Source of the DNA: Chitinophaga filiformis
GTDB taxonomy: Bacteria; Bacteroidota; Bacteroidia; Chitinophagales; Chitinophagaceae
Length of the DNA stretch: 64,000 nt
NCBI RefSeq assembly: GCF_900102545.1
Contig: NZ_FNBN01000002.1
Coordinates: forward strand, 1,028,264 to 1,092,263
Reading direction: 5' to 3'
Shown here: positions 25,138-34,432 of the stretch, one piece after another
Layout: every line of letters starts with the position of its first letter
Position numbering within the stretch: position 1 is the stretch's first letter
The notes under the pieces: model-generated
Databases searched by the model: none
What the model saw: the letters and a program-made list of their open reading frames with translations, nothing else
Told to the model about the DNA's origin: nothing
Translations under genes and position numbers: made by a program

Positions 25138-26935
25138 TGACAGGCAGGCAGACTACAATACGGGTGCCGGCGCCCACGCTGCCGGTAATGCGTAATGTAC
25201 CACCGTTCTTTTCCGTCATGGCCTTTACCAGCCATAGTCCAAGTCCGGTACTCCTGCTGCCCGCGGTATCTTGTTGTATACGTTTTGTATCCCGTTTGTA
25301 AATAGCCTGTATGATCTTTTCGTCCATTCCAATACCCGTATCCTGCACGGTTACTTCACAGCTATTCCCGATGGTTTCTGCGGAGATAGTGATGGTACCG
25401 CTGGCATGCGTGTATTTGATCGCGTTATCGATAATATTTCTGAAGATGATCTTGACCGTATTCAGGTCTGCATAAAAGTTCATTCCCTCAGGTACCTCAT
25501 TGATGATACTGATCCTTTTCAGGGCAGCGCCTGCATTGAAATCGTAGGCTACCTGTGCGATGATCCTGTTGGCATCATGCTGTTCCCTTTGCAGGCTTAG
25601 CTGGCCAGTCTGGCCTAATGACCAATACAGCAGGTTGTTTAAGAGTGCATAGGTATTGTCGGAGATCTTTTCAATATTCTCTGACAATGCCGTTGCTTCC
25701 CTGATCTTGTTACGGGCAAGGGTATCTTTCAGATAGGACAGGTTGATCTTGAGGTGATTTACGGGAGAACGCAGGTCGTGCGCCACAATAGAGAACAACT
25801 GGTCTTTCGTTTCATTGAGCAGCTCCAGCTTATCGTTCTGTTCTGCAATAATGCGGTTTCGTTTACTCGTTTGCCGGTAGGCATAATAGATCAGTCCAGC
25901 GCAGGACAGGAAGAATAATGAGAGGATAAAGAAGGTATTCCGCTGCCATCTTCTTCTTGTCAGTTCTGCTTCACGCAGCTTATTTTCCTGCCGCAGTATC
26001 TGTAATTTATATTCCTGCTGCTGGATAGCGATCTTCTTTTCCTGTTCTGCCAGTTCCCATATCTTATCGCGGTTGGCGATCTCCGCTTCCAGCTGTTCAT
26101 ATTCCTTTCTGTAGCCCAGTGCGGCCTCAAAATGCCCGGTGCGTTCTTCCACGATGGCTAAGTTAAGGTATACCTTACTGCGGATCTTCGGATCACTGGC
26201 CTTTTTAGCCAGGTTAAGCGCCCGTTGCAGGTAGCTCCAGGCCTCCTTCTGACGCACCTGCTGATCGTACAGCAGAGCGGTGTTCAGGAATGAATTCACC
26301 AGCGCAGTGGTGTCTTTCAGGTTTTCGGCAACGGCTATACTTTTTTCGAACTGTTCCTGTGCTTCGTCGAAGCGTCTCAGGTGGAGCAGGCATACGCCCG
26401 TATTGTTCAGGATCTTCCTGGCCACTACCGGCTCATAGAGATGGAAGTAGCGCTTTTTCACGAGATCGAGATATTCCAGGGACTTGTTGAAGTCCTTCTG
26501 TTCAAGGTAGATCTCTCCTACGTTGGGATAGATGTTTGCCTGGATATTGATATCAAGTGCGGGAACGGCTGTCAGTTTCAGGTATTCCGACAGCGCTTCC
26601 TTATAGAAGTCCTTATAGTAGAGGATCTTGGCCTTCAGGAACCTTACCGTGAGTGTGCGCGGTGCGAGGGAATTGCTATCGGTGATAGCGGTAATGGTAG
26701 ACGCGTATTTAAATCCATCGTCCAGGTTACCGCTATCGAGGGCGGCATGGCATTGATGGAAATAGCGGGACACCATACTATCCTGCCCCGGCGGCAGCTG
26801 ACTACACACATTACATTGCTGTGTGATCAGCTGCCGGATTGCGGCAGGCAGATTAATTTTCTGTGCAGACACCCTGTTGAGGGTACTACAGCATAACAAT
26901 AAAATAAGCAGCTGGTAACACAGGAATCTTAGCAT
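25094..26935 (-). CDS. TPR-containing membrane histidine kinase
   Basis: 613 residues: signal peptide (1-24), TPR-type helical repeats (about 70-290) in the periplasm, a coiled-coil-like EQEKKIAIQQQEYKLQ stretch, one membrane helix (334-352), a HisKA-type dimerisation domain with His386 in VAHDLRSPVNH, and an HATPase with NIIDNAIKYTHA, DTGIGM and STGLGLWLVKAM. In Bacteroidota LytTR regulators usually pair with LytS-type kinases; here a HisKA-type kinase is used. The signal is probably sensed by the TPR part. It starts five bases after the upstream hypothetical gene. Confidence 0.92.
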   Translation of the reverse strand: MLRFLCYQLLILLLCCSTLNRVSAQKINLPAAIRQLITQQCNVCSQLPPGQDSMVSRYFHQCHAALDSGNLDDGFKYASTITAITDSNSLAPRTLTVRFLKAKILYYKDFYKEALSEYLKLTAVPALDINIQANIYPNVGEIYLEQKDFNKSLEYLDLVKKRYFHLYEPVVARKILNNTGVCLLHLRRFDEAQEQFEKSIAVAENLKDTTALVNSFLNTALLYDQQVRQKEAWSYLQRALNLAKKASDPKIRSKVYLNLAIVEERTGHFEAALGYRKEYEQLEAEIANRDKIWELAEQEKKIAIQQQEYKLQILRQENKLREAELTRRRWQRNTFFILSLFFLSCAGLIYYAYRQTSKRNRIIAEQNDKLELLNETKDQLFSIVAHDLRSPVNHLKINLSYLKDTLARNKIREATALSENIEKISDNTYALLNNLLYWSLGQTGQLSLQREQHDANRIIAQVAYDFNAGAALKRISIINEVPEGMNFYADLNTVKIIFRNIIDNAIKYTHASGTITISAETIGNSCEVTVQDTGIGMDEKIIQAIYKRDTKRIQQDTAGSRSTGLGLWLVKAMTEKNGGTLRITGSVGAGTRIVVCLPVNEHYEGTESTHPGR

Positions 26936-26940
26936 GCGGA

Positions 26941-27411
26941 TCAGGTCTTCTCAACGCTGGTAACAGTACCATTGGTTGTTTCAGGATCACCAATAACATA
27001 ACGTACACGGATAGCCGGCATTTCGCGACCTTCCACGCAGTAACGGAATTTGATCTCCCATAATGAATAGGCATAAATTTCAGGATGGCCTGCCGGATTG
27101 TCATAGATAATATTGACATCCCTTACTTCGATAGGGCCATTCCAGATCTCGATTACTCCACAGTCAGAAATGTTTTCATCCAGATGTACGTTCCTGGCAT
27201 GGTCTGGCAGGTACATATGGAGGTTCACATCATAACAATTCTGAAAATCACCGGATTTACGTAGTGAAACCAGTGGTTCCTTAGATGATAATTGTCCCAT
27301 CAAACCTGATGCAAGTAACCTGATGCTTTGTGTTTTGATCTTTGCTTTAGACGGCTCTGTAGCCTGAAACGTGCCGGTAGCACTTCCGGCAAGTGGTTGT
27401 TGTGTGTCCAA
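26941..27411 (-). CDS. hypothetical protein, first gene of sensor operon
   Basis: A 156-residue soluble protein with no signal peptide and no recognised domain. The region ISDCGVIEIWNGPIEVRDV and the later GHPEIYAYSLWEIKFRYCV suggest a beta-rich fold. It ends five bases before the kinase start, so it is co-transcribed with the two-component system and may be a sensory accessory. A TATATTTG box (27431-27438, minus) lies just upstream. It is divergent from cbpA. Confidence 0.65.
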   Translation of the reverse strand: MDTQQPLAGSATGTFQATEPSKAKIKTQSIRLLASGLMGQLSSKEPLVSLRKSGDFQNCYDVNLHMYLPDHARNVHLDENISDCGVIEIWNGPIEVRDVNIIYDNPAGHPEIYAYSLWEIKFRYCVEGREMPAIRVRYVIGDPETTNGTVTSVEKT

Positions 27412-27430
27412 GGGATAAGGGTTTAAGTAC

Positions 27431-27438
27431 CAAATATA
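27431..27438 (-). promoter_or_regulatory. candidate Bacteroidota -7 box for the sensor operon
   Basis: TATATTTG on the minus strand fits TANNTTTG exactly. The nearest upstream TTTG is 25 bases away, longer than the usual 19-21, so the -33 element is doubtful. The leader would be about 15 bases. Confidence 0.35.
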
Positions 27439-27502
27439 AATAAATTATTATAATGAGAGATGGCAAAGATTTTGTGCTGTAAGCCACATATACACTATAC
27501 AT

Positions 27503-28408
27503 ATGGCTTTTATAGATTATTACAAGGTACTTGGAGTAGATAAAAAAGCCTCCCAGGACGAGATAAAGAAAGCATACAGGAAGCTTGCCAGGAAACATCA
27601 TCCCGACATCAACCCAAACGATAAGGAGGCGCAGATTAAGTTTCAGCAGATCAACGAGGCCAACGAGGTATTGAGCGACCCCGAGAAACGTAAAAAATAC
27701 GATGCTTACGGAGAGCACTGGCAGCATGCAGACCAGTATGAGAAGGCCAGACAGCAACAGGGCAGCAGCGGTTTTGGTGAACAACAGGGTTATGGTGGTT
27801 TCGGCGGACAGGACTTCGGAGATTTTTCCGAGGGACAGTTTTCCGACTTTTTCGAATCCCTCTTTGGAAGCCGTACCGGTGGAGGCCGACGTAAGTTCCG
27901 TGGCCAAGACTACAATGCAGAGTTACATATCAGCCTGCGGGATGCTTATATTACTCATCAGCATACGCTTAGCGTCAATGATAAACAACTGAGGATCACC
28001 ATACCGGCAGGTATTGCCAACGGACAGGTAATCAAACTAAAAGGACACGGTGCACCGGGCGGGAACGGAGGACCAAACGGAGATCTCTATATTACTTTCG
28101 TGATAGCTGAAGATCCTGTATTCAAAAGAGTAGACAACGATCTCTACATGAATGTGGATCTGGATCTTTATACGGCCATACTGGGAGGAGATGTCACTAT
28201 CGATACATTGAGTGGAAAAGTGAAACTGAAAGTGAAGCCGGAAACACAGAATGGTACCAAGGCCAGGCTGAAAGGCAAAGGGTTTCCGGTGTATAAACAG
28301 GAAAATGTGTTCGGAGACCTGATCATCACTTATTCTATATTGCTTCCGACCAATCTGACAGAGGCGCAGAAAGAACTATTCAGGCAACTGGCCGCATCAT
28401 CACATTAA
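27503..28408 (+). CDS. cbpA: CbpA-type DnaJ co-chaperone
   Basis: A 301-residue class II J-protein. The J domain (4-70) carries HPD at 33-35, followed by a Gly/Phe-rich linker ([20 protein letters not shown], about 90-109), then two C-terminal beta-sandwich substrate-binding domains with no zinc-finger cysteines. It stimulates DnaK and may bind curved DNA. The adjacent cbpM gene starts ten bases later, which supports CbpA over DnaJ. Confidence 0.95.
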   Translation: MAFIDYYKVLGVDKKASQDEIKKAYRKLARKHHPDINPNDKEAQIKFQQINEANEVLSDPEKRKKYDAYGEHWQHADQYEKARQQQGSSGFGEQQGYGGFGGQDFGDFSEGQFSDFFESLFGSRTGGGRRKFRGQDYNAELHISLRDAYITHQHTLSVNDKQLRITIPAGIANGQVIKLKGHGAPGGNGGPNGDLYITFVIAEDPVFKRVDNDLYMNVDLDLYTAILGGDVTIDTLSGKVKLKVKPETQNGTKARLKGKGFPVYKQENVFGDLIITYSILLPTNLTEAQKELFRQLAASSH

Positions 28409-28418
28409 ACTATCCGTT

Positions 28419-28712
28419 ATGCAAACAGCACTGATAGCCATCACCCAATATTGCAGTATACATGAAATTGAAGCTGACTTTATTAACTCACTGGCAGATG
28501 AAGGACTAATAGCCATTACCGTTGTAGAAGGCGACCGTTTCATTTCCGAGGAGCAGCTGCAGGACCTGGAGCTGTATACCCGCTGGTATAGTGAGATGGG
28601 GATCAATACGGCCGGCATTGAAGTGATCAAACACCTGCTGGATAAGATCCATCATATGCAGATGGAGATAACGGGACTGAGGGAACGACTGCATTTGTAT
28701 GAAGCGTTTTGA
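28419..28712 (+). CDS. cbpM: CbpM-like J-domain modulator
   Basis: A 97-residue MerR-HTH-like protein beginning with ITQYCSIHEIEADFINSLADEGLI, the CbpM pattern, and ending in a helix (VIKHLLDKIHHMQMEITGLRERL). CbpM binds the J domain of CbpA and inhibits it. The gene order cbpA-cbpM is the same as in Escherichia coli. A short hairpin follows it. Confidence 0.88.
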   Translation: MQTALIAITQYCSIHEIEADFINSLADEGLIAITVVEGDRFISEEQLQDLELYTRWYSEMGINTAGIEVIKHLLDKIHHMQMEITGLRERLHLYEAF

Positions 28713-28723
28713 GATGATTTTAA

Positions 28724-28741
28724 CAGGCATGGGTATGCCTG
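28724..28741 (+). terminator. weak hairpin after cbpM
   Basis: CAGGCAT (28724-28730) pairs with ATGCCTG (28735-28741) over GGGT. The following bases are ATTATTATTG, not a full U-tract, so read-through into the small membrane peptide gene is likely. Confidence 0.4.
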
Positions 28742-28765
28742 ATTATTATTGATAAATTATCAACC

Positions 28766-28885
28766 ATGAATAAATTTTTCAGAGCAATTATTGCATTTTG
28801 GGGCGCGAAGAAATTCGGGGGAGGTTGTTTGGGAAGCATTGTGTTGTTTATTATTATTTATTGGGCGCTGGGGCATTGTAATTGA
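28766..28885 (+). CDS. 39-residue membrane peptide downstream of cbpM
   Basis: ATG at 28766, TGA at 28883. The product begins MNKFFRAIIAFWGAKKFGGG and continues CLGSIVLFIIIYWALGHCN. The N-terminus is an amphipathic basic helix and residues 21-36 are one hydrophobic segment. It is 53 bases after cbpM and in the same direction. The clean pattern and lack of internal stops suggest a real small protein; function unknown. Confidence 0.55.
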   Translation: MNKFFRAIIAFWGAKKFGGGCLGSIVLFIIIYWALGHCN

Positions 28886-28949
28886 TTTCATAGGGAATTG
28901 TGATTATCATCCGTGATGGATTTCATAGAGTTGTTAGGCGTGATGTTTC

Positions 28950-29173
28950 CCCGAGAGGTGTTACCAATTCGGGGTTATGAACCCAATATGGCGGTGAAAA
29001 CGATACGCGGGTTATGAATCAACCCGTGGTTGAACATGCGGGGGGTTATGAACCAATATGGTTATCATGCAAACCGGGGGTTGAAAACACACGCGGAGGT
29101 ACGAAACCGATGGGGATCATGCATACCCGGGGTTATCACCCCGCGCTACAAACACGAGACTCCTACGGAGTCT
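28950..29173. repeat. REP-like element, copy 3 (longest)
   Basis: Fills most of the 315-base gap 28886-29200. About seven degenerate blocks of the type CGGGGGTTATGAACCAATATGG, irregularly spaced, precede CGCGCTACAAACA (about 29142-29154) and a perfect hairpin AGACTCC-TAC-GGAGTCT (29157-29173). Block spacing and sequence vary too much for a CRISPR array. Confidence 0.75.
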
Positions 29174-29200
29174 TATTATGTTTTGTTAATGACGTAATAG

Positions 29201-30490
29201 TTATTTCCCAATGTTTTCCGGTTTTCGCGCGCCGTAGCTGATCTTCCAGATACGGTTTGTTTTATCGTCTGTGATGAATAATGCGCCGGTACTGGAAACG
29301 ATGATACCTACAGGTCTGCCACGCACCTCGCCTGCTACGCTGTCTTTCATAAAACCTGTCAGGAAATCTTCAGCCTCTCCGGCAGGCTTACCGTTCTTAA
29401 AGGGAACGAATAACACTTTATAGCCTGACAGCGGTTTGCGGTTCCAGGAACCATGCTGGGTAATAAACGCCCCATTTCTGTATTTTTCCGGGAAATTGTC
29501 TTTTGTATAAAAAGCCAGTCCTAAAGACGCGGTGTGGGATTTCAGGGGATAGTCTGGTACGACTGTTTTTTCTACCAGCCCTGCAGGAGCGTTGGGTACT
29601 CTGGGGTCTATGTGCTGGCCCCAATAGCTGTATGGCCATCCGTAGAAAGCGCCTTCTTTTACGCCTGTCAGGTAATCGGGTACCAGATCGTTACCCAGTT
29701 CATCACGTTCATTCACGACTGTCCAGAGGGTATTGGTGCCCGGCGCCCAACCCATACCAACGGGATTTCTTAATCCGGATGCATATACACGCATACCGCT
29801 GCCGTCAGGATTCATTTCGAGGATATTCGCCCTTAGTACCTCCTTGTCCATACCTTTTTCACCATGGTCTGTACCACAGCCTACAGCTACATACAACTTT
29901 GTTTTATCCTTATTGGCGATGATATTACGCGTCCAGTGCCGGTTGACCTTACCCGCAGTAAAACTCGCTAATTTCTCTCCTTTTGCATTAATACTGGTAG
30001 CCCCTTCAGTATATGGAAAACGGAGTAAACCGTCTGTATTAGCTACATAAAATTGATTACCTACCAGCAGCATTCCGAAAGGCTGATGCAGGTCTTTAAG
30101 GAATACTGTCCTGGTTTCAGGAATGCCATCATGATCAGCATCTCTGAGCAGGGTAATACGATCAGCGCTATTCTTTGTACTATTGGATTTGCTGGCGCCT
30201 ATCAGGGCAGCACCTATCTTTTTAAAGAATCCAAAATGAGAGTTCGATTCTGCTACTAACAGATCGCCGTTCGGCAATTCATACAGCCATCGGGGATTCT
30301 GAAAACCATCTGCATAAAGGCTTACTACGAAGCCCGGAGGGGCGATGGGTTTAGTACCATCATCCCAACCATCAACATCACTATAGTTCGTGTAGGATTT
30401 TGTTGCATGCGGAGGTGGTAATTCCGGTTGCTGCCCATATAACACACATGAATAAGCAAGCAGCAATAACAACGCAGGCATCTTTTTCAT
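29201..30490 (-). CDS. secreted sorbosone-dehydrogenase-like beta-propeller (PQQ-type)
   Basis: From ATG 30490 (MKKMPALLLLLAYSCVLYGQ) it encodes 429 residues with a signal peptide. The body is a GDH/L-sorbosone dehydrogenase six-bladed propeller: GFQNPRWLYELPNGDLLVAE, DLHQPFGMLLVG, VGCGTDHGEKG, ASGLRNPVGMGW and TQHGSWNRKPLSGYKV. Family members oxidise sugars in the periplasm with PQQ; no PQQ synthesis gene is seen here. Quinone or direct electron transfer is possible but unproven. Single gene. Confidence 0.88.
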   Translation of the reverse strand: MKKMPALLLLLAYSCVLYGQQPELPPPHATKSYTNYSDVDGWDDGTKPIAPPGFVVSLYADGFQNPRWLYELPNGDLLVAESNSHFGFFKKIGAALIGASKSNSTKNSADRITLLRDADHDGIPETRTVFLKDLHQPFGMLLVGNQFYVANTDGLLRFPYTEGATSINAKGEKLASFTAGKVNRHWTRNIIANKDKTKLYVAVGCGTDHGEKGMDKEVLRANILEMNPDGSGMRVYASGLRNPVGMGWAPGTNTLWTVVNERDELGNDLVPDYLTGVKEGAFYGWPYSYWGQHIDPRVPNAPAGLVEKTVVPDYPLKSHTASLGLAFYTKDNFPEKYRNGAFITQHGSWNRKPLSGYKVLFVPFKNGKPAGEAEDFLTGFMKDSVAGEVRGRPVGIIVSSTGALFITDDKTNRIWKISYGARKPENIGK

Positions 30491-30617
30491 AACAGTAGGT
30501 TTGTTACGAAAAAGATGTTGCAAAACACATGCCCCCGGAAGTGAAATGATCGATAAAGCCCAGGCGGCTATGATATGAAAGATCCTGTGGCTTCGGTATA
30601 CTGGCTGAGGCTGGACC

Positions 30618-31274
30618 TTATTGATGTAACAACAGCGGTCCTACAGCTTTCTTCCAGATGGCGTAACCCTGCGCATTCATATGCAGCATATCTTCCACAA
30701 ATAGTTCTTTTCTGGGTTGACCGTTTTTATCGAGCATCAGCTGAAATACATCTACAAAAGTGATATTAGACAGTTTAGCGATATAGCTGCGAATGAGGTT
30801 ATTTGCCTGTTTAGCAACCGGCAGAAATTGTACCCTGCTTGGGCTCGGTTTTATGGAGATATATACGATGGGCGTATTGGGTAGTTTACTTCTGATAGTT
30901 GCGTACAGATTTTTAAACCTGTTAAGGATAGTATCTGCTGTTACTCCTTTTTCTGTCAGGTCATTCTCTCCAACATAAAGCACTATCTGGCGCGGATGAT
31001 AAGGGAAGATGATCTGATTAGCATAGTAGATGATATCGTTCGTTACTGCACCACCTACTCCCCTGTTCATTACCGCATAACTGGCGAAAGTCCTTTCCAG
31101 GTCATCCCATTTGCGGATAGAGGAGCTTCCCGTAAACAGTATCGGGTTCGCCGGCGGCGCATACATCTTATCCCATTTCTGGATGGTGTTGATATCGTCC
31201 TGGTATCGCTGGGCTTTAACGCAGGAACTACAAACGATCAGGACCAGTACTAAAAAGCTTAACAGTTTTTTCAT
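30618..31274 (-). CDS. secreted SGNH/GDSL-type esterase
   Basis: 218 residues from ATG 31274 (MKKLLSFLVLVLIVCSSC); ATG 31280 is close by. A signal peptide with a cysteine at 18 suggests a lipoprotein, although the lipobox is not canonical. SGNH blocks: LFTGSSSIRKW (Ser), MNRGVGGA (Gly), YVGENDL (Asn) and DMLHMNAQGY (Asp-His). It probably hydrolyses an ester on a glycan or lipid in the periplasm. It lies nineteen bases downstream of the AlkB-like gene and is likely co-transcribed. Confidence 0.87.
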   Translation of the reverse strand: MKKLLSFLVLVLIVCSSCVKAQRYQDDINTIQKWDKMYAPPANPILFTGSSSIRKWDDLERTFASYAVMNRGVGGAVTNDIIYYANQIIFPYHPRQIVLYVGENDLTEKGVTADTILNRFKNLYATIRSKLPNTPIVYISIKPSPSRVQFLPVAKQANNLIRSYIAKLSNITFVDVFQLMLDKNGQPRKELFVEDMLHMNAQGYAIWKKAVGPLLLHQ

Positions 31275-31293
31275 AAACATGGTATAATGATTA

Positions 31294-31806
31294 TTATTTA
31301 ATTGCACGAAAAGTAAGACTCATTCTTCCATTGTTCGTATCTGATGCCGGAATTGCATGCAGCCATTCATCCTGTACCTCCTGTGTCATATAGATCAGGG
31401 AACCTGCAGGCAAGGGAAAATCAGTCAGTACTGCCGGATCTTTGATGTTTTTGAACCGGAGTGTTCTTGTTTCGCCAACAGAAACAATGGCAATGCCTGT
31501 TCCCTGTTCAAGAATGTCTGTCTGATCTGAATGAAAGCCCATCCTGGATTTTCCGTCGAGGTAATAGTTTATGAGGCAGTTATTGGGGGTAAAGCCGAGC
31601 GTAGTGCTTATCCGAGCAACGATAGCTTCCAGTTCCGGGGTGAAGGCCTGAAAAGGGTAACTCATCTGCGAATAATTGTAAGCAACGCCGAAACTGGCAG
31701 TTTTACGGGCAAGCATGCTTTCATCCCATAAAACATTATCTCTCAATGAACTAAACAAGCGTTCAGGATCGGGCACAAATTCCGGTATAAAAGTGATTCC
31801 GTTCAT
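31294..31806 (-). CDS. AlkB-like 2-oxoglutarate/Fe(II) dioxygenase
   Basis: A 170-residue protein. Iron ligands are His92 and Asp94 in FHSDQTD and His150 in WLHAIP. The 2-oxoglutarate arginines are in RMSLTFR (161-167). NNCLINYYLDGKSRMGFHSD is the family block that binds damaged base or substrate. Probably repairs alkylated nucleic acid by oxidative demethylation. It is cytoplasmic and precedes the SGNH gene. Confidence 0.92.
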   Translation of the reverse strand: MNGITFIPEFVPDPERLFSSLRDNVLWDESMLARKTASFGVAYNYSQMSYPFQAFTPELEAIVARISTTLGFTPNNCLINYYLDGKSRMGFHSDQTDILEQGTGIAIVSVGETRTLRFKNIKDPAVLTDFPLPAGSLIYMTQEVQDEWLHAIPASDTNNGRMSLTFRAIK

Positions 31807-31937
31807 AGTTGCGGCAAAAATAGAAAATCTCTTACGATAATGCCGCTAAGATCGTGTGTGGTAGGGATGATTATATCATGTAAGCCGGATTGACTATATT
31901 TACATACCAGATTTACACACCAGGAAATAAGTTTACA

Positions 31938-33275
31938 ATGGAAAGCTCAGAAACAAAAGAACAAGCAATCAGGGTAGTAATCATCGGCGGAGGATTTGCA
32001 GGCATTAATCTGGCCCAACGGCTGCAGCACGACAAGCGTTACCAGATCACATTGGTAGATAAAAACAACTATAACTTCTTCCCCCCACTCATCTATCAGC
32101 TGGCGACGGGATACCTGGAGACATCAAGCATCTGTTACCCTTTTCGTAAATTATTCCGGGATAGACCCAATCTCCGCTTCCATATGGGAGAGTTCCAACG
32201 GGTGGACCCGGCAGCACATATCTGTTACCTGAACGATGGCGAAATAGCGTATGATTACCTTGTTTTTGCCACAGGTACTGAAACCAACTATTTCGGCAAC
32301 GAAAACATCAGGAAGAATGCTATTCCGATGAAGAATGTGAATGATGCACTGGAGATGCGGAATACACTGTTAAAAAGGCTGGAAATAGCCTGTATCACCA
32401 AAGACCCTGCAGAGCGGAAAAAGCTGACCACTATTGTCATTGCAGGTGGTGGCCCCACCGGTGTGGAAGTATCCGGCATGCTGGCGGAATTACGCCAGTT
32501 TGTAGTCAGAAAAGACTATCCCGAACTGCATGGACATGGTGGGGAGATCTACCTGGTAAGCGGCGGTGAAAGCTTGCTGGAACCGATGACTAAAAAGTCG
32601 CAGCAACACACCTTCAATGCCTTACGCAGGCTGGGTGTAAAGATCAAACTGAAAACAAGGGTAAAAGACTTCGTGGATGACCAGGTGATCCTCAACAATG
32701 GCGACGTCATTCATACAAAAACCCTGATCTGGGCTGCCGGTGTAACGGCACGGCTCATGGATGGTATTCCAGTGGCCAGTACCGGAGCAGGCAGGAGAAT
32801 GATGACGGATGCCTACAACAGGGTGATCGGTGTAGACGATATCTTTGCCATCGGCGATACCTGCATACAGACCACAGATAAGAACTTCCCCGATGGGCAT
32901 CCCCAGTTGGCACAGGTGGCCTTACAACAAGGCCGGCTCCTGGCGAAGAACTTCTCTGCAATGGCGGATGATAAGCCCTTAACAGCATTCAGCTATGTAG
33001 ATAAAGGCACGATGGCTATTATCGGGCGTAATAATGCCGTGGCAGACATCCCTAAACCGAAACTGCACTTCAATGGATTTATTGCCTGGGCCATGTGGCT
33101 GTTCATTCACGTCATGGCGCTCATCAATTACCGTAATAAGCTGAAGACCATGTACAACTGGACTGTGGCCTACTTCACAAGAGACCAGGCCCTGCGTATG
33201 ATCATCAAACCGATCCCACCTCAGCCTGAGGTTAAGCAGGCTGAAATGGTGGCAGCGGTTAAATCTTCAGTCTGA
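31938..33275 (+). CDS. ndh: type II NADH dehydrogenase
   Basis: From ATG 31938 (MESSETKEQ) it encodes 445 residues; an ATG at 31890 would add 16 atypical residues. Two Rossmann motifs are present, VVIIGGGFAGINLA near 15-28 and VIAGGGPTGVEVSG near 168-181, with the AIGD motif of the FAD site later. The C-terminal WAMWLFIHVMALINYRNK is the amphipathic membrane anchor typical of NDH-2. It passes electrons from NADH to quinone without proton pumping. Its 3' end overlaps the convergent DUF5009 gene by 17 bases. Confidence 0.93.
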   Translation: MESSETKEQAIRVVIIGGGFAGINLAQRLQHDKRYQITLVDKNNYNFFPPLIYQLATGYLETSSICYPFRKLFRDRPNLRFHMGEFQRVDPAAHICYLNDGEIAYDYLVFATGTETNYFGNENIRKNAIPMKNVNDALEMRNTLLKRLEIACITKDPAERKKLTTIVIAGGGPTGVEVSGMLAELRQFVVRKDYPELHGHGGEIYLVSGGESLLEPMTKKSQQHTFNALRRLGVKIKLKTRVKDFVDDQVILNNGDVIHTKTLIWAAGVTARLMDGIPVASTGAGRRMMTDAYNRVIGVDDIFAIGDTCIQTTDKNFPDGHPQLAQVALQQGRLLAKNFSAMADDKPLTAFSYVDKGTMAIIGRNNAVADIPKPKLHFNGFIAWAMWLFIHVMALINYRNKLKTMYNWTVAYFTRDQALRMIIKPIPPQPEVKQAEMVAAVKSSV

Positions 33276-34431
33276 TCCGTTTCTTTTCCATCCAACCCAC
33301 CAGGAGAATTACCAAAAAGGCAATCGCGATCGAGCGAAGTATCCCTCCTATCCCTTCACTCAGCACTGTGGGGTACCTGAATCCTATCAGTGTCAGTAAG
33401 GCGTAGAGCAGGTAAGGGATCAGGTAACAGGTTAAGGTACTGGTACCTGCCGGACGGATCCATTTGAACCAATCCATTTTCCCTTTTACGTCTACCAGCC
33501 AGATCATGGCGGTAAACAGTAATATGCTGATACCGGAACAGATTAACACCCAGGCAGGGGTAGCCCGGATCTTGGAAATACCGGCGGTATAAGGACGTAA
33601 TACAAAACCAGCCACTATCGCCAGCACACCCAGGCCAATGAATACGGCCCAGAGGGAACTTAATTTCCCTTTTTTATCCAGTAATGTATACAGGGAAGAG
33701 ATCACGGCTCCTGCCATGATCAGGGATACTGAAGAAGCATTGTTTATCACCGGAATCTCAAAGTGTAATAGTCCGGCGTGGGTAAGTATGTTTATCAGCA
33801 GGAAAACGCCTAAAATGGCCGTTATAGCCCCAAAGTTACCTTTCACCAGCAGGTACAGGGTAGCACAGACCAGGTATGCCCACCCAATGATACCCAATAT
33901 ACCCCACCAGGAAGGCATCATCCAGTGTGGCGCATCAGCAGGGCCACCTTTATACAAGGCCGCCATAGCCGCTAGTAAAATAATACCCGCGCCTACCAGT
34001 GTGTATCGTTTTCTTTTCTCCATATCAGCAGGATAGTCCAGCCATACCAGGAAAAAGCCAATGGTGATCAGCAGTTCCCATATTGGGTAAGGCAGATATG
34101 CCGCCGGACTGTAATTTTCCAGGTTGACATGGAAAAAGCCCATGACGATCAGTGCCAGTGAGCGGATCAGGATATGCATCTCTGTGCTGATGAAGGATTT
34201 CTGCTGGCTAATGCGTTTGCCGATGGCAAAGGGAATGGACAGGCCGACGATAAACAGAAAGGCCGGGAAGACCGTATCTGCGAATCCCAGCCCATCTTCC
34301 TGGGCTTGTACGTGTTCAATCCAGGCAGGGATATTTTTCACACCGCTGACATCATTTACGAAGATCATGGTCAGCATGGTAAGGGCGCGAAAGGCATCAA
34401 TAGATAACAGGCGTTGGGATGGTTTAAGCAT
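33259..34431 (-). CDS. DUF5009 / heparan-glucosaminide N-acetyltransferase-like membrane protein
   Basis: 390 residues from ATG 34431 (MLKPSQRLLSIDAFRALTML); an ATG at 34446 overlaps the trehalase stop. About ten membrane helices. The N-terminal RLLSIDAFRALTMLTMIFVND is the family signature. Related eukaryotic enzymes acetylate glucosamine across a membrane. It follows trehalase with a one-base gap, so they form one transcript and it may act on carbohydrate in the periplasm; the actual substrate is not known. Confidence 0.86.
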   Translation of the reverse strand: MLKPSQRLLSIDAFRALTMLTMIFVNDVSGVKNIPAWIEHVQAQEDGLGFADTVFPAFLFIVGLSIPFAIGKRISQQKSFISTEMHILIRSLALIVMGFFHVNLENYSPAAYLPYPIWELLITIGFFLVWLDYPADMEKRKRYTLVGAGIILLAAMAALYKGGPADAPHWMMPSWWGILGIIGWAYLVCATLYLLVKGNFGAITAILGVFLLINILTHAGLLHFEIPVINNASSVSLIMAGAVISSLYTLLDKKGKLSSLWAVFIGLGVLAIVAGFVLRPYTAGISKIRATPAWVLICSGISILLFTAMIWLVDVKGKMDWFKWIRPAGTSTLTCYLIPYLLYALLTLIGFRYPTVLSEGIGGILRSIAIAFLVILLVGWMEKKRIRLKI

Positions 34432-34432
34432 G

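Noticed and set aside
28950..29173. CRISPR-like spacing of repeats
   Set aside because: Repeat blocks vary in sequence and spacing, there are no uniform spacers and no cas genes.
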